A stretch of DNA of 8,847 bases, from positions 1 to 8,847 of the forward strand of contig JAEWLO010000489.1 of assembly GCA_023457475.1 (NCBI GenBank), given 5' to 3'. The notes below the pieces were generated by a model that did not search any database, was not told the DNA's origin, and was given only the letters and a program-made list of their open reading frames with translations. This document shows, one piece after another, positions 4,345-8,847 of this stretch (its first letter is position 1; each line of letters starts with the position of its first letter). Position numbers and translations under genes: made by a program. This DNA is from Pseudomonadota bacterium. GTDB taxonomy: Bacteria > Pseudomonadota > Gammaproteobacteria > Xanthomonadales > Xanthomonadaceae.

Positions 4345-7179
4345 TCAGCCTCGCGTGACGAACCCCGCTGCGCCGCAGTTCTCCAGGGCCTGCGCCACGC
4401 GCAGGGCCACCCGTCCGCCCTGCGGGCGTTGGTCGCGGATCTCCTGCTGCAGCTGTTCCAGGACCGCACGGCCCCGGGCCGGGGCCTGGGCGCAGCGCAG
4501 TTGTCCCTGCAGCAGCCGGGCCTGCCAGCGCAGCAGCCCGTTACGCGGGCCCGGCGTGGGATCGGCGGTCAGCCCGGCCAGCACCCGCTCCGCTTCCACG
4601 GTCTGCCCCATCCGTCCCAGGTTGCGCGCCCAGGCCAGCTGCACGGCCTGTTGCTGCAGGCGCGCCTCGGGGCCGCCCCGTGCGGACGCATGCATCAGGC
4701 TGGCCAGGCGCTGGCCCGCCTCCTGCGGATCGACGTGCTCGCCGAGGATGTCGGCCATGCGCCAGTCGGCGCGCTGCACCAGCGGATCGTCTTCGCCGCG
4801 CTGCGCGGCCAGCCACTGCCGCCCCTCACGCAAGGCCACCAGCGCCTGCTGCCACTGGCCGTTCTCGGCCAGCGCCACGCCCTGGTCGTAGAGCCCCTGT
4901 GGCAGCAGGCCGACGGCATCGGGCTGACGCCATATCGCCACGGCCTTGGTGAAGTCATCGACCGCCTGCGCCGTCTCGCCGCGCTCGCGTGCCAGTTGGC
5001 CCAGCGCGTTCCAGCTGGCCCCGGTGTCGCGGTGGTGCTCACCCAGGGCCTGCCGGGTGAGACGGTGCACCTCCTGCAGGGCGGCCGATGCGCCGTCCAG
5101 CTCACCGCGCTGCAGCGCCAGCATGCCGCGCAGGCGGCGGATGGCCAGGGTTTCAGGGTGGTCGGGACCGTAAAGATCAATCGCCTCGGACCACGCCAAC
5201 TGCAGGTTCTGCGCGGCCGCCTCCAGTTCACCCTGCGCGACCAGGGTTTCACCCAGATACCGGCGCAGCATCACCCGCTGCGGATCGCGTCCGGCGGTGC
5301 GCAGCTTCAGCAGCTGCAGCGCCTGCCGGTAGCCGGCCAGCGCGTCCTGCAGGTGGCCCTCGTCGCTGTCCAGGGCCGCGAGGTCGGCCAGGCTCTCGGC
5401 GGTGCCGGTCGTGTCGGCGAGCACCTCGCGGCGCAGGGCCAGGGCCTGGCCGAAGGCCTCGCGCGCGGGGCCACGGTAGCCCAGCAGCTGTTGGCAGCGG
5501 CCCAGCTGCGCGTGGTACTCGGCCACATGCGCCGGCAATGCCGGGCGCTGCTGCGCCGCCAGCGCCTGCATCGGTGTCATGTGCGCCACGCACTCGCGTG
5601 AGCGGCCCAGCATGCGCAGCGCGCGGCCGCGCTGGGTCACCGCTTCCAGCTGCAGTTCCGGCGGCACCTCCTCCACCTGTTCCAGCAGCGCGCGCTGTCG
5701 GTCCAGGGTCTGCAGGGCCAGCTGGTAGTCGCCCAGCCCGATCCGCAGCCGCCCGATCACCCCTTCCAGTCCGGCCAGCGAGAGCGGCTGGTCGGCCAGC
5801 TCGGCCTCGCCGCGCTGCTGCCCCGCGGCCAGCAGTTGGCGCACGTCGAAGCTGCCGTGGCGCACGCCGGCGGCGCGGTCGAACAGGCTCACGGTGAAGT
5901 CCTGCATGGCCTGCGCGCGTGCGATCTCGCGCCGCGCCTGCTGCATCTGCCACAACGCCAGCACGGCGAGGCCGGCCAGTGCCAGCACGCACACCGCACC
6001 GAGCGCTACGCCCCAGCGATGGCGGCCCAGGTACTTACGCAGGCGGTACAGCGCGCGCTGCGGGCGCGCGTGGATGGGCCGGCCTTCCAGAAACCGCTGC
6101 ACATCCTGCGACAGCGCCTCCACGGAGGCATAGCGCTGCGCCGGCTCCTTCTGCAGCGCCTTCAGCAGAATGGTGTCCATGTCGCCGCGCAGCCGCCGGG
6201 CCAGCCGCTGCGCGGCCGGTGACGGGGCCTCTTCGCCGTTCTCGGTGCGCAGCAGCAGAGTGGACGCACGCGGCGCGTTGACCTCGAGGATGGAGCGTTC
6301 CCATTCGGCGTCGCTCAGCCGACGCAGGCGGTAGGGCTTGCGCCCGGTGATCACCTCGAACAGCACCACCCCCAGCGAATACACATCGGTCAGCGTGGTG
6401 ACCGGTTCACCGCGCACCTGCTCGGGCGCGGCGTAGTGCAGGGTGAAGGCACGCGCTTCCGTGGGCGGGTGGCTGCCGGGCTCGCGCCCGTCCTCGTCAT
6501 CAAGCAGCTTGGCGATGCCGAAATCCAGCAGCTTCACCTCGCCATCGGCGGTGACCAGAATGTTGGAGGGCTTCAGGTCGCGGTGCACGATCAGATTGGC
6601 GTGCGCGTGGCTCACCACCGCGCACACCTGCAGCATCAGCCGCAGGCGACGCTCCAGCGGCAGTTGCAGGCGCTGGCAGTAGTCGGTGATCGGTTCGCCT
6701 TCCACATAAGCCAGGGCGAGGTACGGCTGCCCCTGCAGGTCCATGCCGGCGTCCAGCAGTTGCGCCAGGTGCGGGTGCTGCAGGCGCGCCAGGATCTCGC
6801 GTTCACGACTGAAGCGCTGCCGCAGGCCAGGGTCGGCATAGCCGCTGCGCAGCAGTTTCAGCGCGACCTGGCGTTCGTACAGGCCGTCTGCGCGTTCGGC
6901 CAGCCACACTTCGCCCATGCCGCCTTCGCCCAGCGGCCGCAGCAGACGGTAGGGGCCAATCCGGCTGCCCTCGCGGCTGTCATCCCGCGCAGCCGTCCAC
7001 AGCGGCTGGGCCATGAATTCGTGGCTTTCCGCTTCGTGCTGCAGCAGCCGTTCCAGGTCGTCGGTGAGCGTGGCATCGCACGCACGCAGCTGCGCCAGGC
7101 GCGCGCTGCGCTGGTGGGGAGGCATTTCCAGCAACTGATCCAGCAGCGATGACAGCTGCCGCCAGCGCCCAGCATCCAT
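4345..7179 (-). CDS. Transmembrane Ser/Thr protein kinase with C-terminal TPR region, ECF-sigma partner
   Basis: Hanks-type protein kinase of 944 residues. Residues 1-70 form a charged helical region typical of kinases encoded beside ECF sigma genes. Kinase domain about 77-370: glycine loop GEGGMGEVW 84-92, Lys108 in VALK, HRDLKPSN 199-206 with catalytic Asp201, DFG 219-221, APE 251-253 and DVYSLG 265-270; all key residues are present, so it should be active. The activation loop carries Ser236, Thr240 and Thr246. One membrane helix spans about 390-410, preceded by the basic RALYRLRKYLGRHRW, so the C-terminal half is probably periplasmic. That half holds about five TPR-like repeats (roughly 552-587, 594-627, 638-671, 679-712, 720-753) with the GPDHPET/GEHHRDT wording of the kinesin-light-chain type, suggesting a protein- or peptide-binding sensor. 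It follows the sigma gene after 30 bp, in one operon. Predicted role: phosphorylate the sigma factor on an envelope signal, like PknT of Vibrio parahaemolyticus or PknS of Xanthomonas citri. The signal is unknown. Confidence 0.93.
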   Translation of the reverse strand: MDAGRWRQLSSLLDQLLEMPPHQRSARLAQLRACDATLTDDLERLLQHEAESHEFMAQPLWTAARDDSREGSRIGPYRLLRPLGEGGMGEVWLAERADGLYERQVALKLLRSGYADPGLRQRFSREREILARLQHPHLAQLLDAGMDLQGQPYLALAYVEGEPITDYCQRLQLPLERRLRLMLQVCAVVSHAHANLIVHRDLKPSNILVTADGEVKLLDFGIAKLLDDEDGREPGSHPPTEARAFTLHYAAPEQVRGEPVTTLTDVYSLGVVLFEVITGRKPYRLRRLSDAEWERSILEVNAPRASTLLLRTENGEEAPSPAAQRLARRLRGDMDTILLKALQKEPAQRYASVEALSQDVQRFLEGRPIHARPQRALYRLRKYLGRHRWGVALGAVCVLALAGLAVLALWQMQQARREIARAQAMQDFTVSLFDRAAGVRHGSFDVRQLLAAGQQRGEAELADQPLSLAGLEGVIGRLRIGLGDYQLALQTLDRQRALLEQVEEVPPELQLEAVTQRGRALRMLGRSRECVAHMTPMQALAAQQRPALPAHVAEYHAQLGRCQQLLGYRGPAREAFGQALALRREVLADTTGTAESLADLAALDSDEGHLQDALAGYRQALQLLKLRTAGRDPQRVMLRRYLGETLVAQGELEAAAQNLQLAWSEAIDLYGPDHPETLAIRRLRGMLALQRGELDGASAALQEVHRLTRQALGEHHRDTGASWNALGQLARERGETAQAVDDFTKAVAIWRQPDAVGLLPQGLYDQGVALAENGQWQQALVALREGRQWLAAQRGEDDPLVQRADWRMADILGEHVDPQEAGQRLASLMHASARGGPEARLQQQAVQLAWARNLGRMGQTVEAERVLAGLTADPTPGPRNGLLRWQARLLQGQLRCAQAPARGRAVLEQLQQEIRDQRPQGGRVALRVAQALENCGAAGFVTRG

Positions 7180-7186
7180 ACGATCG

Positions 7187-7192
7187 TTCTCC
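7187..7192 (-). promoter_or_regulatory. Ribosome-binding site of the kinase gene
   Basis: GGAGAA on the minus strand with seven bases to the ATG at 7179, inside the 30-bp gap after the sigma factor stop codon. It fixes the kinase start and shows that translation starts independently within the operon. Confidence 0.7.
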
Positions 7193-7209
7193 GACCGCCG
7201 TTGATCGAC

Positions 7210-7776
7210 TCAGTCTTCGCGCACCGAGGCCAGCAGGAACAGCCGCGCCTTCTGCCAGTCGCGGCGGATGCTGCGCTCCGAGCGCTGGCACAGGTCCGCG
7301 ATTTCCTGTTCCGACAGCCCCGCGAAGTAACGCAGCTCCACCACCTTGGCCAGGTGCCCGTCCACCGCCTGCAGCCGCGCCAGGGCCACATCCAGCGCCA
7401 GCAGGTCCTCGTCCAGGCGCACGCCGCTGCTGCTGTTCTCGGGAATCTCGGCCACGCGCTTCAGGTCACCGCCGCGCTTGCGCGCCAGCCGGTTGCGGGC
7501 GTAGTCCACCACCACGCTGCGCATGGCCGAAGCGGCATAGGCGAAGAAGTGCGCGCGGTCCTCGAAACGGGCCGCGCCGCGCGCGCCCAGCAGCTTCAGA
7601 TACGACTCGTGCACCAGCGAGGTGGCATCCAGCGTGCGGCCCTGCTGCCCGGCCAGCTGGCGGCGGGCCATGCTGTGCAGCTCCTGGTAGAGCAGGGTCA
7701 GCACGCGGTCCAGCGCGGCACGGTCACCCGAGCGGGCCGAATCCAGCCAAACGGTGATATCCGATCCTTCGTCCAT
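7210..7776 (-). CDS. ECF sigma factor of the kinase-linked group (pfam07638/TIGR02999, ECF43-like)
   Basis: Extracytoplasmic-function sigma factor, 188 residues, containing region 2 (about 20-97) and region 4 (about 125-185) only. Region 2 shows ELHSMARRQL, DATSLVHESYLKLLG and RAHFFAYAASAMRSVVVDYAR (blocks 32-94); region 4 shows ALARLQAVDGHLAKVVELRYFAGLSEQEIA and the recognition helix with SIRRDWQKARLFLL (169-182). The RAHFF, VVDYAR and RDW-KAR wording identifies the TIGR02999-type group. In region 2.2, where typical ECFs have D-A-E-D for binding the core polymerase, it has Asp50-Ala51-Thr52-Ser53; loss of the acidic pair fits a sigma factor that is inactive until phosphorylated. No anti-sigma gene is adjacent; the partner is the kinase gene 30 bp downstream. 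The start at 7776 gives the expected length, with a weak GGGGTG ribosome-binding site. The regulon is not known from the window. Confidence 0.94.
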   Translation of the reverse strand: MDEGSDITVWLDSARSGDRAALDRVLTLLYQELHSMARRQLAGQQGRTLDATSLVHESYLKLLGARGAARFEDRAHFFAYAASAMRSVVVDYARNRLARKRGGDLKRVAEIPENSSSGVRLDEDLLALDVALARLQAVDGHLAKVVELRYFAGLSEQEIADLCQRSERSIRRDWQKARLFLLASVRED

Positions 7777-7804
7777 CGCACACCCCGCCGGTGACGTTGG
7801 GCCG

Positions 7805-7810
7805 ACTATA
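7805..7810 (-). promoter_or_regulatory. Predicted -10 box of the sigma-kinase operon
   Basis: TATAGT on the minus strand, one mismatch from TATAAT, 28 bases before the sigma ATG. It would start transcription near 7798 and give a leader of about 22 bases. No consensus -35 hexamer is seen at 16-18 bases. The box lies in the 61-bp gap after mutM; no terminator is visible there, so read-through from mutM is also possible. Confidence 0.4.
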
Positions 7811-7837
7811 GCGCCCGTTCGGGGTCAGAAGTACAGG

Positions 7838-8650
7838 TCAGCGCTGGCAGTAACTGCACCAGACGCTGGCGCGCTGGCCGATGGTGGCGTGGCGCAGCGG
7901 CCGCCCGCACTGGCGGCAGGGCTCGCCTTCACGCCCGTAAACCAGCAGCTCCTGCTCGAAGTAGCCAGGTGCCCCGTCCGGATTGATGAAGTCGCGCAGG
8001 GTGGTGCCGCCACGGGTGATGGCATGGCCGAGGATCTGCTTCACCGCCGCGGCCAGCCGCACATAGCGTTCGCGGGAGATCTTCCCGGCCTCGCGCAGCG
8101 GGTTGATGCCGGCCATGAACAGGCTCTCGGCCGCGTAGATGTTGCCCACCCCGACCACGATGCCCTGGTCCATCAGGAAGGTCTTCACCGGAGCCTTGCG
8201 GCCGCGGCTGCGCTGGAACAGGTACTCGCCGTCAAAGGCGTCATCCAGCGGTTCCGGGCCCAGCCCGGCCAGCAGTTCGTGGGTCTGCCCGGCCGGCTGC
8301 CAGAGCAGGCTGCCGAAGCGGCGGGGGTCGTTGAAGCGCAGCAGGCGGCCGTTGTCGAGGCTGATGTCCACGTGGTCATGCGCCCGCACCGGCGTGTCCC
8401 CCGGTAGCACCCGCAGACTGCCGGACATGCCCAGGTGCAGCACGGCGCTGCCGATGGCGGTATCCAGCAGCAGGTATTTGGCCCGCCGCCGCACCCCTTC
8501 GATGGCCTGGCCGGGCAGCAGCTGGCTGATCTCATCGGGAATGGGCCAGCGCAGATCCGGTCGGCGCAGGATCACGCCATGCACGCGGCGGCCCTCGAGA
8601 TGAGGAGCCAATCCGCGACGGGTGGTTTCAACTTCGGGAAGTTCAGGCAT
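7838..8650 (-). CDS. mutM: Formamidopyrimidine-DNA glycosylase (8-oxoguanine glycosylase/AP lyase)
   Basis: Base-excision repair enzyme that removes 8-oxoguanine and formamidopyrimidines and cuts the abasic site by beta/delta elimination. It has 270 residues (E. coli 269). Visible: N-terminal MPELPEVETTRRGL with Pro2 as Schiff-base nucleophile and Glu3; Lys58 in RRAKYLLL; HLGMSGSLRV; FNDPRRFG; the helix-two-turn-helix part with GVGNIYAAESLF (Asn170); GTTLRDF and DGAPGYF; and a C-terminal zinc finger with Cys245, Cys248, Cys265 and Cys268 and Arg260 on its hairpin. The start must be the ATG at 8650, because Pro2 is catalytic: an in-frame ATG at 8689 would bury it behind 13 extra residues read from a repeat hairpin. 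No ribosome-binding site precedes the ATG; a TACAAT box six bases upstream suggests a leaderless mRNA. The plant and Nei-type relatives lack this combination of DPRRFG and CX2C...CX2C wording, so MutM is secure. Confidence 0.98.
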   Translation of the reverse strand: MPELPEVETTRRGLAPHLEGRRVHGVILRRPDLRWPIPDEISQLLPGQAIEGVRRRAKYLLLDTAIGSAVLHLGMSGSLRVLPGDTPVRAHDHVDISLDNGRLLRFNDPRRFGSLLWQPAGQTHELLAGLGPEPLDDAFDGEYLFQRSRGRKAPVKTFLMDQGIVVGVGNIYAAESLFMAGINPLREAGKISRERYVRLAAAVKQILGHAITRGGTTLRDFINPDGAPGYFEQELLVYGREGEPCRQCGRPLRHATIGQRASVWCSYCQR

Positions 8651-8656
8651 GCAGCC

Positions 8657-8662
8657 ATTGTA
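8657..8662 (-). promoter_or_regulatory. Predicted -10 box of mutM, overlapping a SMAG-like repeat
   Basis: TACAAT on the minus strand with six bases (GGCTGC) to the ATG. A transcription start seven bases after the box is exactly the A of the ATG, so the mRNA should be leaderless. The first three bases of the box come from the GTAG end of the adjacent repeat, and the repeat hairpin fills the -10/-35 spacer. No good -35 hexamer is seen. Confidence 0.45.
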
Positions 8663-8682
8663 GAGCGGGGCTCTGCCCCGCT
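8660..8682 (+). repeat. SMAG-like GTAG palindrome 1
   Basis: GTAG followed directly by a perfect 8-bp stem, AGCGGGGC with GCCCCGCT, around the loop TCT. This is the layout of SMAG elements, the REP-type repeats of Stenotrophomonas maltophilia thought to be moved by RAYT transposases. It starts ten bases upstream of the mutM coding region. Confidence 0.7.
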
Positions 8683-8782
8683 GCTTCATCCGGGCACCCT
8701 ACCATCCCGTCACCCCGCCGCTTCACTCCACGTCCCGCCATTCCACAACCACCCGACCCATCACCGGCCACCAACCGCCCGC

Positions 8783-8805
8783 GTAGAGCCACGCCCTGCG
8801 TGGCT
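8783..8805 (+). repeat. SMAG-like GTAG palindrome 2
   Basis: GTAG followed by a perfect 8-bp stem, AGCCACGC with GCGTGGCT, around the loop CCT. It has the same orientation and layout as the copy at 8660 but a different stem sequence, which suggests a different SMAG subfamily. Between the two copies (8683-8782) I see no gene, terminator or promoter. This stem wording is very common in Stenotrophomonas intergenic DNA and supports the genus call. Confidence 0.75.
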
Positions 8806-8808
8806 GAA

Positions 8809-8847
8809 CCCCCCCCCCCCCCCCCCCCCCCCGCCCACCCACCCCCG
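8809..8847. other. Poly-C tract at the window end, probable assembly artefact
   Basis: A run of 24 C residues (8809-8832) is followed by almost pure C with a few A and G to the last base. On the other strand this is poly-G, the typical false tail of two-colour Illumina reads, placed at a contig end. I do not interpret it biologically. Confidence 0.75.

Noticed and set aside
3248..5601. Two long plus-strand open frames (3248-4333 and 4330-5601)
   Set aside because: They lie opposite opgD and the kinase gene, whose products match known families along their length. The plus-strand products are rich in Q, R, A, L and H without recognisable motifs.
6436..7794. Plus-strand open frames 6436-7152 and 7201-7794
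   Set aside because: They are shadows opposite the kinase and sigma genes, created by the high GC content at third positions.
7777..7837. A short anti-sigma factor gene or terminator between mutM and the sigma gene
   Set aside because: The 61-bp gap is too short for a gene, and only a 4-bp stem (CCCG-AA-CGGG) is visible there without a T-run.
8648..8689. Alternative mutM start at 8689
   Set aside because: It would add 13 residues translated from the repeat hairpin and move the catalytic Pro2 away from the N-terminus.
8683..8847. A gene or regulatory RNA upstream of mutM
   Set aside because: No start codon with coding-like content was found on either strand, only the second GTAG palindrome and the poly-C tract.

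Overview
The window is GC-rich and reads as a chromosomal segment from the Lysobacteraceae (Xanthomonadaceae), most likely a Stenotrophomonas of the S. maltophilia group. The proteins resemble the Xanthomonas/Stenotrophomonas versions of Rep, Tdk, OpgD and MutM. Near the right end are two short palindromes that begin with GTAG and look like SMAG elements, the REP-type repeats of S. maltophilia. No phage, IS, tRNA, rRNA or CRISPR signal was seen.

Layout, left to right. (1) 1-1811, minus: the Rep DNA helicase gene, cut by the left edge. (2) 1812-1913: a 102-bp divergent promoter region with a TACAAT box facing each way and a perfect 14-bp palindrome. (3) 1914-2534, plus: thymidine kinase. (4) 2535-2662: a convergent intergenic region with three tight hairpins. 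(5) 2663-4264, minus: OpgD, a Tat-exported periplasmic glucan enzyme. (6) 4345-7776, minus: a two-gene unit of an ECF sigma factor followed by a transmembrane Ser/Thr protein kinase with a TPR-rich C-terminal half. (7) 7838-8650, minus: MutM (Fpg) DNA glycosylase. (8) 8651-8847: intergenic DNA with the two SMAG-like repeats, ending in a poly-C tract that looks like a contig-end artefact.

The most interesting system is the sigma factor/kinase pair. The sigma factor belongs to the group (pfam07638/TIGR02999, ECF43-like) that is genetically linked to Ser/Thr kinases instead of anti-sigma factors. At the place where ordinary ECF sigmas carry the acidic DAED-type motif of region 2.2, this protein reads D-A-T-S, with Thr52 in the position of the conserved Glu. 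That is what a phosphorylation-gated sigma factor should look like: the kinase would supply the missing negative charge. The kinase has all catalytic motifs, one membrane helix and a probably periplasmic TPR sensor region, so the pair forms a complete one-step envelope-to-transcription route. What it senses and what it switches on cannot be read from the window. The next gene downstream on the same strand is opgD, 80 bp away, so it is a candidate target.

Rep, Tdk and MutM are housekeeping genes for replication restart, nucleotide salvage and oxidative DNA damage repair. Two points stand out: Tdk has lost three of its four expected zinc ligands, and the mutM promoter is fused to a SMAG-like hairpin and appears to give a leaderless mRNA.
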